Assembly (NCBI RefSeq): GCF_002741945.1
Contig: NZ_MDVN01000020.1
Span: 310,001 to 374,000 of the forward strand
Source: Gaetbulibacter sp. 4G1
GTDB lineage: Bacteria; Bacteroidota; Bacteroidia; Flavobacteriales; Flavobacteriaceae
Reading direction: 5' to 3'
DNA: 64,000 nucleotides
Shown: piece after piece, positions 42,371 to 51,015 of the stretch
Position numbering within the stretch: position 1 is the stretch's first letter
Layout of the letters: each line of letters opens with the position of its first letter
Program-made: the position numbers and the translations under genes
The notes under the pieces: model-generated
Seen by the model: only the letters and a program-made list of their open reading frames with translations
Told to the model about the DNA's origin: nothing
Database searches by the model: none

Positions 42371-42544
42371 AAAAACGTTTTATAATAACATGCATAGTTA
42401 ATGTTTTGGTAATTACATACTCGGAAAATCCTATAGATTGCCCACTGATTCGTTTTCTTTTGCTAACTTAGTGTCATTCTCAAAGCTACAAACCATGGCC
42501 AGCACGTTATGCTTCATTAAAGCAATACTAAAAATTAATAAAAC

Positions 42545-43237
42545 ATGAAACGTATTATTACAGCATTTGTTTTTACAGGAATTTTGATTTCTTGTAATTC
42601 ATCAGACAAAACTAAAACCTCTATACAAGAACCCTCTGCGACAGAAACCACAACAGAAACCGCAACAGAAAGCACATCAAATGATATAGATAAACAATTA
42701 AAAACTATTGATACTGATGAAGATTTAATTGCTACTGCATTAATGGCTGCTCCTGCAGAAAGCAGATCAGGCTGTAAAGTTATTGGGTATAACATGGCAG
42801 GTGAATTTGTGACGTTAAGAGATGGAAATAATGAATTTATTGTTCTTGCAGATAACCCTAATAAGGTTGGGTTTAATGCCGCATGTTATCATAAAAGCCT
42901 TGAACCCTTTATGGCAAGAGGAAGAGCCCTAAAAGCTGAAGGCAAAACAGGGCAAGAAATCTTTGCTATTCGTGAAGCAGAAATGAAATCAGGGCAACTT
43001 AAAATAATTCCTGGATCGACTTTGCACATCTACTTCGGATCAAAAACAACGTATAACCCTGAAACCTCTATGGTTGAAGATGCTCAACTCCGTTATGTAG
43101 TATACATGCCTTGGTCAACATCAGAATCTACCGGCTTACCAAAAGTACCACCGGCTCCAAATCATCCTTGGATTATGAATCCAGGAACACATAGAGCACA
43201 TATTATGATTTCGCCTTTACCTGAAGATTCTGAGTAA
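42545..43237 (+). CDS. Lipoprotein of unknown function
   Basis: 230-residue protein with a lipoprotein signal (FVFTGILISCNSS, acceptor cysteine about residue 17), then a threonine/glutamate-rich linker (residues 25-50, TETTTETATEST). The C-terminal domain (about 60-230) contains AAPAESRSGCKVIGYNMAG and ends with proline-rich NHPWIMNPGTHRAHIMISPL. Three cysteines are spread through the chain and several histidines cluster near the end. No family is recognised. It is a stand-alone gene in the accessory region. Confidence 0.6.
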   Translation: MKRIITAFVFTGILISCNSSDKTKTSIQEPSATETTTETATESTSNDIDKQLKTIDTDEDLIATALMAAPAESRSGCKVIGYNMAGEFVTLRDGNNEFIVLADNPNKVGFNAACYHKSLEPFMARGRALKAEGKTGQEIFAIREAEMKSGQLKIIPGSTLHIYFGSKTTYNPETSMVEDAQLRYVVYMPWSTSESTGLPKVPPAPNHPWIMNPGTHRAHIMISPLPEDSE

Positions 43238-43378
43238 TCTTAATGAAGAATTAAAATTACTTATTGTATGTAATCATAAAATCTTGTCGGTTTTCTAGTG
43301 GTTCGTTTTCTTTTATTAATTTAGAATAAACAATACAGCCAATCATATACAAATACGTTATATCTAATTTGGTGAAAT

Positions 43379-44431
43379 ATGAGATTTAAAAGCTTCATTT
43401 TTACAATACTATTTCTTTCTTCGTCCATCATAATATTTGCACAAAAGTTTGAACCAGAAGATGGCAAATGCTTAGTTTTTATTGGGCAAGATTTAGAAGC
43501 AACTGGTGGCTTTGATGATTACAATAATGGTTACACTGATTATTTTGACATACCCGCTGGTGTAACAATATATACAAACTTATCTCCAAATAATACATCC
43601 TACGGGTACTACAACAAAGGGTTAGACGGTCTTAAAACCAAAGCCAATTGGGGAGCTGGAGATTCTTGGGCTAATCTTTATCTACAAGATTCTACTTATC
43701 AAAACAGTGCTATAGCCATTGGGTTATCCTTTGTAAACCATGAAAAAAATGTTTCTATAGGAAAGCTTGATTACTTAATTAAAGATTTAGCTGATTGGAT
43801 AAAATCTACTAAGCGTCCAATATTTTTAAGGATTGGTTATGAGTTTGATGGTTGGGATTGGAATCATTATAAGAAAAAATATTATTTAAAAGCATGGAAA
43901 AGAATACACTCTATTTTTAAAACTAAACAAGTCGATAATGTTGCTTTTGTTTGGCAATCTAAAGGAACAGATTCTAATCAAAATATTTTAGAAGCATGGT
44001 ATCCTGGTGATGATTTAGTCGATTGGTGTGCCTATTCTTATTTTGGGCAACCGGATCAAGAAATGCTCATTTTTGCGAGGAAACATAAAAAGCCAGTATT
44101 TATTTCGGAAGCAACTCCAGTAAGGCAAATAGACAATTTATATTTCGATTCTGATTTAAAAAAAGAAAAACTAGAAAAAACAATATGGAAAGAATGGTTC
44201 ATACCTTTTTTCAAGACCATAAACAAAAACTCAGATGTAATCAAAGCATTTAGTTATATAAACTCTGATTGGTCTTCTCAACCCATGTGGATTACAAATT
44301 CAACATTTAATAAAGTTGACTCTAGGCTTCAGGTTAGTAAATATGTTTCGCAAAAATGGAAAGAAGAAATAGAGAAGCCAAAATACTTAAATGCTTCTGA
44401 CGAATTATGGAATAAAGGATTAAAAAACTAG
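43379..44431 (+). CDS. Glycoside hydrolase family 26-like protein, secreted
   Basis: 350-residue (beta/alpha)8-barrel candidate with a signal peptide (FIFTILFLSSSIIIFA). The putative acid/base is E155 in FLRIGYEFDGWDW and the putative nucleophile is E244 in KPVFISEATPV; both match the positions of GH26 mannanase/glucanase catalytic glutamates. WYPGDDLVDWCAYSYF is also characteristic. The substrate is not clear; no carbohydrate-binding module or sorting domain is present and no polysaccharide-utilisation genes lie nearby. Confidence 0.75.
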   Translation: MRFKSFIFTILFLSSSIIIFAQKFEPEDGKCLVFIGQDLEATGGFDDYNNGYTDYFDIPAGVTIYTNLSPNNTSYGYYNKGLDGLKTKANWGAGDSWANLYLQDSTYQNSAIAIGLSFVNHEKNVSIGKLDYLIKDLADWIKSTKRPIFLRIGYEFDGWDWNHYKKKYYLKAWKRIHSIFKTKQVDNVAFVWQSKGTDSNQNILEAWYPGDDLVDWCAYSYFGQPDQEMLIFARKHKKPVFISEATPVRQIDNLYFDSDLKKEKLEKTIWKEWFIPFFKTINKNSDVIKAFSYINSDWSSQPMWITNSTFNKVDSRLQVSKYVSQKWKEEIEKPKYLNASDELWNKGLKN

Positions 44432-44456
44432 AGGAAACAAAAAACTAACTTAAGAA

Positions 44457-45449
44457 TCAAAGCTTCCTCTCAAACCTAAAAACCTTTCCATTCTGCTCCA
44501 CTTGAAAAAATTTGCAATTGGAATAATGTACAAATAGGTATCCAAAATTATAATTGAAAGTTTTATCCTTAATTTTAAAAATAGCATCAACATCAACATT
44601 CCCATATGGAGAAATACGTCTGAATCTATATTCTAACTCATCATCAGTTTTATGTAGCTCAAACCAAGCTCCTGCAGCAATTCCAGAAAGCCATTGTGCT
44701 TTTTCATGCAAACCCTCAACTGGTTTTGGTTTCTGTGTTCCTACTAAGTTAACTTTATGGTTTTTCAACTTATCTAAAAAGCAGCGTATATTTTCACTTT
44801 TTTGTGATCCTTTAAATTCTGAAATAACACCTGTTTCAGAAACCTCATAAGGATGATTTTCAGTATCAGCCAATAAAACATTACCAACAGTGCTTGGTGT
44901 AAACCATTTCGAATTTTTTAAATCCTTTTTTATTTGAGAATCTGTTCCCGAAACTATTAATGTATCGGTAACAAAACGTGCACAATTGCAAGCCTCTTTT
45001 ATAAATGCTGCGTAACGTACAAAATGCTTGTTTTGCATTTTCGTAATATGCGCTCGAGCCTTTTGGTAATCAATAGACTTACAAACCGAAGCTACTAATT
45101 TACCATCACCATGCGTAAGTTTTGGGTGAGTTGCTAAAAACTTTAAAATGGCATCTAAATTTTTAATAGAGTCATTTTCAATTTCAGCTTTTAACGGAAA
45201 ATGCAATTCGTTATCGGTATCTCTTCCTCTAACACGTCCGTTTGGTTCTGGCGTAATATAACGTCCAAAATCATGATATTCTAAAATGCCAGTTTCTTTA
45301 TTAATCAACACCAAAGCGGCATGCCCTGCTCGCAAATAATCTTTTTTACCAACGCCTAAAAAACGTAAATAAGGAGAAAACCATTCTTCAGAAACCATTA
45401 CAATAGTATCTGGATACGCCAAGGTTAAAATAATGCCTGTGTTATTCAT
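44457..45449 (-). CDS. DUF6695-family protein, permuted-papain-like candidate
   Basis: 330 residues from the ATG at 45449, preferred over an in-frame TTG at 45455; it overlaps the NRDE gene by 8 bases. The family function is unknown. The N-terminal GHAALVLINKETG (histidine about residue 43) and the later ACNCARFVTDTLI (cysteine about residue 156) give the H-then-NC order of circularly permuted NlpC/P60-LRAT cysteine hydrolases, so a hydrolase or acyltransferase activity is suggested. A C-terminal domain (about 235-330) seems separate. No signal peptide is seen. Cotranscribed with the upstream NRDE gene. Confidence 0.75.
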   Translation of the reverse strand: MNNTGIILTLAYPDTIVMVSEEWFSPYLRFLGVGKKDYLRAGHAALVLINKETGILEYHDFGRYITPEPNGRVRGRDTDNELHFPLKAEIENDSIKNLDAILKFLATHPKLTHGDGKLVASVCKSIDYQKARAHITKMQNKHFVRYAAFIKEACNCARFVTDTLIVSGTDSQIKKDLKNSKWFTPSTVGNVLLADTENHPYEVSETGVISEFKGSQKSENIRCFLDKLKNHKVNLVGTQKPKPVEGLHEKAQWLSGIAAGAWFELHKTDDELEYRFRRISPYGNVDVDAIFKIKDKTFNYNFGYLFVHYSNCKFFQVEQNGKVFRFERKL

Positions 45450-46167
45450 TAACAATTTGCGGAATATGGAATGTTTTTGAAGTAATTACGTGGTCTACAA
45501 GACTTTCATACTGCATTTTTACAGTATGATTTGTTTTTTCTACTTGAGTTATACTAGTAGTTTTTACAAAATGACGATCCATAACAACGCCATATTCGAT
45601 ATTTTCTTTACCAGCACTTTTATGAAAGTTTATTAATGACTCTTTATTTAATTCATTTCCATTTTTAAAATCTTCAAACCAATTTAATCGTTCGGTTTTC
45701 ATGGCTTTGGTATATAACGTAGAAGACGACCAAATTTTAGGTTCTAAAGGTAACTTTGTAAAATGTTTCTCAGTTCCGTCCCAAACCAACTCATAAAATT
45801 CTAAATTAGAATTCCAATCTGCAATCACCATTGTAAAAGGCTCAATATCTTCAAAATCATATGTATTTACAGTATGTTTCAAAGTATCAGCAACCATAAA
45901 ATGATTAGCTACCACACCTCTACTCAATCTATATTCAGGTTTACGTTCATGAAACTCAAAACCTCCATTAAGCACACAAATCAATCTGTTTTTTTCGCTA
46001 ACACCAATCCATGTCCCTCCAGAAATCTCATCTTTTGGAAATAAAACTGTAGTTTCATTAATAGTATAAAATTCAGGTTTTAACGACACTCTATTTGGTG
46101 CTTCATCACGATTTGAAGTCAACACAAAGTCATTTTCACCTTTAGGAATTATAGTTACTGTACACAT
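45442..46167 (-). CDS. NRDE-family protein (TANGO2-like)
   Basis: 241-residue member of the NRDE family, starting with the diagnostic MCTVTIIPKGENDFVLTSNRDE, in which NRDE supplies the family name and the cysteine at position 2 recalls N-terminal-nucleophile hydrolases. GGTWIGVSEKNRLICVLNGG is the second conserved block. The molecular function of TANGO2-like proteins is unsettled. Translationally coupled to the downstream DUF6695 gene. Confidence 0.88.
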   Translation of the reverse strand: MCTVTIIPKGENDFVLTSNRDEAPNRVSLKPEFYTINETTVLFPKDEISGGTWIGVSEKNRLICVLNGGFEFHERKPEYRLSRGVVANHFMVADTLKHTVNTYDFEDIEPFTMVIADWNSNLEFYELVWDGTEKHFTKLPLEPKIWSSSTLYTKAMKTERLNWFEDFKNGNELNKESLINFHKSAGKENIEYGVVMDRHFVKTTSITQVEKTNHTVKMQYESLVDHVITSKTFHIPQIVNE

Positions 46168-46268
46168 GTAATCGATAGTCTTTAATCAGATTGCCAACTT
46201 ACAAAAAATAACTAATATTTAACGCCATTTTAATAAACCATCAATTTAATAAATCATTTAAAAATTCG

Positions 46269-46276
46269 TAATTTTG
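46269..46276 (+). promoter_or_regulatory. Promoter of pruA (-7 box)
   Basis: TAATTTTG is a perfect TAnnTTTG located 41 bases before the pruA ATG in the divergent interval. Confidence 0.55.
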
Positions 46277-46317
46277 CAGCTCAATTTTTGACAATTCAAT
46301 AAAACACACACATTATA

Positions 46318-47946
46318 ATGGGAAAAGGATTTTTTAATGTACCAGTAGCTGTTAACGAACCAGTTAAGGGATATGCTCCAGGTTCACCTGAGCGCGAAGC
46401 TGTTCTTTCTGCTTACAAAGACATGTTTAATAGCCAAATTGATGTACCAATGTACATTAACGGACAAAACGTTACTACAGGAAACACAAGAACAATGTCT
46501 CCACCGCATGATCATAAACATATTGTAGGCACATACCATTTAGCCGAACAATCTAATGTTGATGCAGCCATTTCTACAGCCTTAGAAGCTAGAAAAAGCT
46601 GGTCGTTAATGCCATGGGAACAACGCGCAGGTATCTTTTTAAAAGCAGCAGAATTAATTGCTGGTCCTTACCGCGCTAAAATAAATGCTGCTACTATGAT
46701 AGCGCAGTCTAAAACGGTGCATCAAGCAGAAATAGATGCGGCTTGTGAGTTGATTGATTTTTTACGTTTTAATGTTCAGTTTATGACTGACATTTACATG
46801 GAACAACCAGAGAGTACAAGCGATGCTTGGAACCGTATTGAGTACCGCCCATTAGAAGGGTTTACATATGCTGTTACTCCTTTTAACTTTACAGCTATTG
46901 CAGGAAATCTTCCTGCATGCATGGCTTTAATGGGGAATGTTGTAGTTTGGAAACCTAGTGATAGTCAAGTATATTCTGCCAAAGTTATTATGGATGTATT
47001 TGACGAAGCTGGTGTTCCTCCTGGTGTTATTAATGTAGTTTTTGGAGACCCTGTTATGATTACTAATACAGTAATGGCTAGTCCAGATTTTTCTGGATTA
47101 CATTTTACAGGTTCTACCTTTATATTTAAAGAACTTTGGAAACAAATAGGAAACAATATTCATAACTATAAAACTTACCCAAGAATTGTTGGAGAAACTG
47201 GTGGGAAAGATTTTATTGTTGCTCATAAATCTGCAAATGCAAAACAAGTAGCAACTGCTATTGTTCGTGGTGCTTTTGAATTTCAAGGACAAAAATGTAG
47301 TGCAGCTTCTCGTGCATATATTCCACAAAGTCTTTGGGCAGATGTTAAGAAATATGTTGTTGAAGATGTAAACTCTTTTAAAATGGGGTCCCCAGAAGAT
47401 TTAAGCAATTTTATTACCGCTGTAATTCACGAAGGTTCTTTTGATAAATTAGCTAAATATATTGATGGCGCAAAAGCTGATGCTGATGCAGAAATACTAG
47501 TTGGTGGCGGTTATGATAAAAGCAAAGGATACTTTATCGAACCTACAGTTATTGTTACTAAAGATCCTAAATACACAACAATGTGTACAGAGTTATTTGG
47601 TCCTGTAATTACTATTTATGTTTATGAAGACGACGCTTACGCGGAAACTTTAAAACTAGTAGACGAAACTAGCGAATATGCTTTAACAGGTGCTATTTTA
47701 TCTACCGACAGATATGCAGTAACGCAAGCTACTGAAGCTTTACAAAATGCCGCTGGAAACTTTTATATTAATGATAAGCCAACCGGTGCAGTTGTAGGCC
47801 AACAACCTTTTGGTGGAGCAAGAGCTTCTGGAACTAATGATAAAGCAGGTTCTGCTCAAAACTTATTGCGTTGGGTATCGCCAAGAATGATAAAAGAAAC
47901 TTTTGTTACTCCAACAGATTATCGCTACCCGTTTTTAGGTGAATAA
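46318..47946 (+). CDS. pruA: L-glutamate gamma-semialdehyde dehydrogenase (1-pyrroline-5-carboxylate dehydrogenase)
   Basis: 542-residue aldehyde dehydrogenase for the second step of proline catabolism, oxidising glutamate semialdehyde to glutamate with NAD. Family signatures: YAVTPFNFTAIAGNLPA, GLHFTGSTFIFKELW, general base in VGETGGKDFIV, and the catalytic cysteine in FEFQGQKCSAASRAYIP. It ends with GSAQNLLRWVSPRMIKE typical of the monofunctional group. No proline dehydrogenase gene lies in this window. A strong terminator follows. Confidence 0.96.
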   Translation: MGKGFFNVPVAVNEPVKGYAPGSPEREAVLSAYKDMFNSQIDVPMYINGQNVTTGNTRTMSPPHDHKHIVGTYHLAEQSNVDAAISTALEARKSWSLMPWEQRAGIFLKAAELIAGPYRAKINAATMIAQSKTVHQAEIDAACELIDFLRFNVQFMTDIYMEQPESTSDAWNRIEYRPLEGFTYAVTPFNFTAIAGNLPACMALMGNVVVWKPSDSQVYSAKVIMDVFDEAGVPPGVINVVFGDPVMITNTVMASPDFSGLHFTGSTFIFKELWKQIGNNIHNYKTYPRIVGETGGKDFIVAHKSANAKQVATAIVRGAFEFQGQKCSAASRAYIPQSLWADVKKYVVEDVNSFKMGSPEDLSNFITAVIHEGSFDKLAKYIDGAKADADAEILVGGGYDKSKGYFIEPTVIVTKDPKYTTMCTELFGPVITIYVYEDDAYAETLKLVDETSEYALTGAILSTDRYAVTQATEALQNAAGNFYINDKPTGAVVGQQPFGGARASGTNDKAGSAQNLLRWVSPRMIKETFVTPTDYRYPFLGE

Positions 47947-47975
47947 ACTCCTAATCGAGAAACAATAAATTTATA

Positions 47976-48008
47976 AAAGAGACTGCCTTAATTTTAGGTA
48001 GTCTCTTT
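47976..48008 (+). terminator. Terminator after pruA
   Basis: 13-bp stem AAAGAGACTGCCT/AGGTAGTCTCTTT with one G-T wobble and a 7-base loop, followed by a T-run to 48013. Confidence 0.9.
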
Positions 48009-48142
48009 TTTTTAAATCCATTTTGAATTTAAGCCGCTTGCCTTTATCAAAAAAAATGTCGAAATTCGTTTAAAAAGGATTTGTATACTTGAAATTGGCT
48101 ACAGTTATTAATTTATTCTAAAACAGTTTATAAATTAAAAAA

Positions 48143-49015
48143 ATGAAAGAAGTTCTTTACCCTGTGAATTTAAACGGAAAACTTCTTAAACTTTCAGAGA
48201 GAAAAGAAAAATATATCTTAGGTGTTATTTTAACATTCTTATTTAATACACTTAATTATCACTTAGCATATAATGTTAAATGGTTTTCCTCCTTTTTTTT
48301 TAAAACATATTTTAATGATTTATTAATGGGATTATGTGCATGGACTCTTGCTTTTTTCTTAATTAATAAACTCAATAATTATATTAATTCAAACAAACCA
48401 TATTTTATTAGGTATATACTAATGTATGTTTTAGCTTCAGTACCTGCAATTCTAGTTTTGGTAATTTGGACAAAAATGACTTCCTTAGTTATTAACGAAC
48501 AAAATGTTAATTCGGAATTTTATACTCATACTCTATTAATAATTGCTCTTGAAGCTGCTTTTTTTTGTCATATCTATCTCAATTACAAAACTAAATCAAC
48601 TACTACTCAAACTTCAAAACCACTCACCTCAAGTAAAATCGAAATGTATCATAGACAAAATAAATTTTACATTGATTCTGCTGAAATATCTTATTTTTTT
48701 ACAGAGTTTAATTTAACGAAAGCTTTTCATATAGGAGGAAAAAAATATAACCTAAACAAAAACTTAAAACAGTTGGAAGAGACACTAAACTCTGCACATT
48801 TTTTCCGGGCAAACAGACAATATATAGTAAATAGAGATGCTATTAAATGTATTTCTAAAGCAGAAAACAAAAAGCTTAGTATAAGAATTAATCATGATAA
48901 TGACGTTATTGATGTATCAATTTCTCGAACTAAGGCGCCTCATTTTAAAAAATGGTTAAATAAAAAGGTACATTTTAATACCAAAAATGGTACAGTTCAC
49001 TTAAAGAACAACTAG
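48143..49015 (+). CDS. Membrane-bound LytTR transcriptional regulator
   Basis: 290-residue protein with four N-terminal helices (about 28-48, 57-75, 88-112, 126-144) and a C-terminal LytTR DNA-binding domain (about 165-275) marked by YHRQNKFYIDSAEISYFFTE and FFRANRQYIVNRDAI. There is no receiver domain, so it is a one-component, membrane-tethered regulator rather than a two-component response regulator. The linker (TKSTTTQTSKPLTSS) separates the two parts. It is followed 58 bases later by a serine hydrolase gene that may be its target or partner. Confidence 0.88.
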   Translation: MKEVLYPVNLNGKLLKLSERKEKYILGVILTFLFNTLNYHLAYNVKWFSSFFFKTYFNDLLMGLCAWTLAFFLINKLNNYINSNKPYFIRYILMYVLASVPAILVLVIWTKMTSLVINEQNVNSEFYTHTLLIIALEAAFFCHIYLNYKTKSTTTQTSKPLTSSKIEMYHRQNKFYIDSAEISYFFTEFNLTKAFHIGGKKYNLNKNLKQLEETLNSAHFFRANRQYIVNRDAIKCISKAENKKLSIRINHDNDVIDVSISRTKAPHFKKWLNKKVHFNTKNGTVHLKNN

Positions 49016-49073
49016 ACTTCTTTATTTCATTTGGATTTAATGTTTCTTTTGTCATAAATAAAAAACATTAAAA

Positions 49074-50222
49074 ATGAAAACGCCAACAATAAGATTTACA
49101 AATATTCTGATTACGTTTCTTATATTAATACCTCACATTGCTTGTACACAAACTATAAATGAGCAGATAACCGAATTACTCAAAAATCATTTAGTTGAGA
49201 AAGGGAAAAGACCTGTTCATAATATCATGTTATATTTAAAAAATGATTCTAATGATTTTGAATATCACAATGGATTAGGCATAAGAGGAAGAGATAAAAC
49301 ACCTATAAACAAAGATTATCAATACAGAATTGCAAGTATTACGAAGACTTTTATTGCTATTATAATACTGCAGTTATATGAAGAAGGTAAAATAGATATC
49401 GATAGCTCTATAACAGATTATATTAAAAAAAAACAATACGCAGGTATAGAAGACCTCCATATCTATAAAAAAGAAAACCATACCAATACAATTACAATAA
49501 GAATGTTGCTTAATCATACCTCTGGTATTGCAGATGTGTTTAATGATACTAGGTTCAGATGGAACCTCAGTGTATTCTTTAAGCCTAGTAAACAATATAA
49601 TGCACAATCATTTTTTTATAAATACTATAAGTACAACTTGAATAAAAATCCTCATAATCTTCCTGGTGCGGGTTATAACTATACAGACATTGGATATATG
49701 GTATTAGGGTTTATTATAGAAAGTGTCACTGGAAATAATTTGCCATATGTATTAAGAAATCGAATAATTGTACCATTAAATATGAAAAACACCTATTTTG
49801 AATACTATGAACCATCTACTGGCCATGGAAAGCAAATCGATGCTTTTCTTAACCGTATTAATTTCACTAAAAAGGTCAACACATCCTATGAATGGGCTGG
49901 TGGTGGATTAATTTCAACAACTAAAGAGTTAGGTGTGTTTTTTGAAAAACTCTTTACTAATCAATTGTTTAAATATGAAAAAACTTTAGATTTAATGATA
50001 GATACAAGCCTAGCAAGTAAATTTGGTGTAGATTATGGCTTAGGTATAGCTAAGTATGTATTTAACGATACTGTTTTCTATGGACATTCAGGGTTTTATG
50101 GCTCCTTTACCGCGTATTCGCCTGATAAAAAAATAATATTTTCAGCTAATATAGGACAGGTAAATCCGCCATATAATACAGGAAAATTAATAGAACAAAT
50201 ACTTAGCACTGTTGTAAATTAA
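49074..50222 (+). CDS. Beta-lactamase-related serine hydrolase, exported
   Basis: 382-residue penicillin-binding-protein/class C beta-lactamase-fold enzyme with a signal peptide (ILITFLILIPHIACTQ). The SxxK nucleophile is S88-I-T-K91 in RIASITKTFIA. The YxN motif reads YTD (Y201-T-D203) in YNYTDIGYMVLG, and the third motif is HSG in YGHSGFYGSF. The YTD variant is frequent in esterase/peptidase members. It may be a D-Ala-D-Ala or D-amino-acid peptidase or an esterase. Adjacent to the membrane-bound LytTR gene. Confidence 0.88.
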   Translation: MKTPTIRFTNILITFLILIPHIACTQTINEQITELLKNHLVEKGKRPVHNIMLYLKNDSNDFEYHNGLGIRGRDKTPINKDYQYRIASITKTFIAIIILQLYEEGKIDIDSSITDYIKKKQYAGIEDLHIYKKENHTNTITIRMLLNHTSGIADVFNDTRFRWNLSVFFKPSKQYNAQSFFYKYYKYNLNKNPHNLPGAGYNYTDIGYMVLGFIIESVTGNNLPYVLRNRIIVPLNMKNTYFEYYEPSTGHGKQIDAFLNRINFTKKVNTSYEWAGGGLISTTKELGVFFEKLFTNQLFKYEKTLDLMIDTSLASKFGVDYGLGIAKYVFNDTVFYGHSGFYGSFTAYSPDKKIIFSANIGQVNPPYNTGKLIEQILSTVVN

Positions 50223-50604
50223 TATAAACCTTTAAAATAATGAGTATTGTTTTTCACTAGAATAAGTAAAATTTACTAGTATTATATGTGTTAAGAAATT
50301 CAACTATTGTAGTTTCTTTACTTTGTTGGCTATCAGGATACCGCTTAAATGTAGAGCAATAAAATTTTAAAGAACTCCTACTATTAGATATTACTTAGGA
50401 ATTAATTCTCTAAGCCCTATAATTGATAGGTATTACATATATTCCTGATTTCAATCCTCGGTTAGAATTGGAATTTAGATTTTAAGAAAGAAAAGATTAG
50501 TAAATAATTAGCTATAATAGAGGATACGATTAAACGGGCATTATAAATTTATCTTAAATTTAATCAAAATTGGTTTTATCTAAGGAGGAATTATTAAATT
50601 CGAA
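50223..50604. other. Gene-free interval downstream of the serine hydrolase gene
   Basis: About 380 A+T-rich bases with no credible open frame, tRNA or strong hairpin. An AAGGAGG (50582-50588) looks like an ideal Shine-Dalgarno site but no start codon opens a gene after it. The sequence may be a decayed coding region; I see no recognisable relic. Confidence 0.5.
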
Positions 50605-50608
50605 AACG

Positions 50609-50636
50609 TGTCCCCTTTTTTAATTTAACAAACGTC
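50609..50636 (+). promoter_or_regulatory. Putative ECF42-dependent autoregulated promoter
   Basis: TGTCCC (50609-50614) and CGTC (50633-50636) separated by 18 bases fit the TGTCGA / CGTC-type -35/-10 elements reported for ECF42 sigma factors, which commonly control their own YciI-sigma operon. The expected start site, about 7 bases on, leaves a leader of about 25 bases before the ATG at 50668. The assignment rests on motif and context. Confidence 0.5.
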
Positions 50637-50667
50637 TTAACTATATAAACTTTAAAAATATATAATT

Positions 50668-51015
50668 ATGAAAGAATTTATGATGATTTTCGTTGGAGCT
50701 GATTATGTTGATTTAGGCTTATCGCCTGAAGAACTTCAAGGTAGAATGGGCAAATGGTTTGCTTGGAATGATAAAATGACACAAGCAGGTATTGTTACTC
50801 ATGGTAATGCATTAACGCCACAAATACGTCGTGTGGTTGGAGCCAACAGGACCGTAACTGATTTAACATCGGCAGAGGTTAAAGAAATTGTTGGTGGGTA
50901 CTACATTGTTAAAGCTCAAGATTTTGATGCGGTTCAAAAAATTGCTGAAGATTATCCAGATTATGACCTTGGTGGCACTGTAGAAATTCGTGAAATTATG
51001 GTATTTGACCAATAA
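50668..51015 (+). CDS. YciI (DGPF-domain) family protein
   Basis: 115-residue ferredoxin-like alpha/beta protein. The family's start (KEFMMIFVG), the central KWFAWNDKMTQAG and the C-terminal VEIREIMVF are all present. YciI-like proteins are usually encoded beside ECF42 sigma factors, as here, and may bind or process a small molecule; their biochemical role is unclear. The stop codon overlaps the sigma gene start by one base (TAATG). Confidence 0.9.
   Translation: MKEFMMIFVGADYVDLGLSPEELQGRMGKWFAWNDKMTQAGIVTHGNALTPQIRRVVGANRTVTDLTSAEVKEIVGGYYIVKAQDFDAVQKIAEDYPDYDLGGTVEIREIMVFDQ

Noticed and set aside
42535-42795. Antisense open frame over the Thr/Glu-rich linker
   Set aside because: Its Val/Ser-rich composition is the mirror of the repetitive ACA/GAA codons on the + strand, so it is a shadow.
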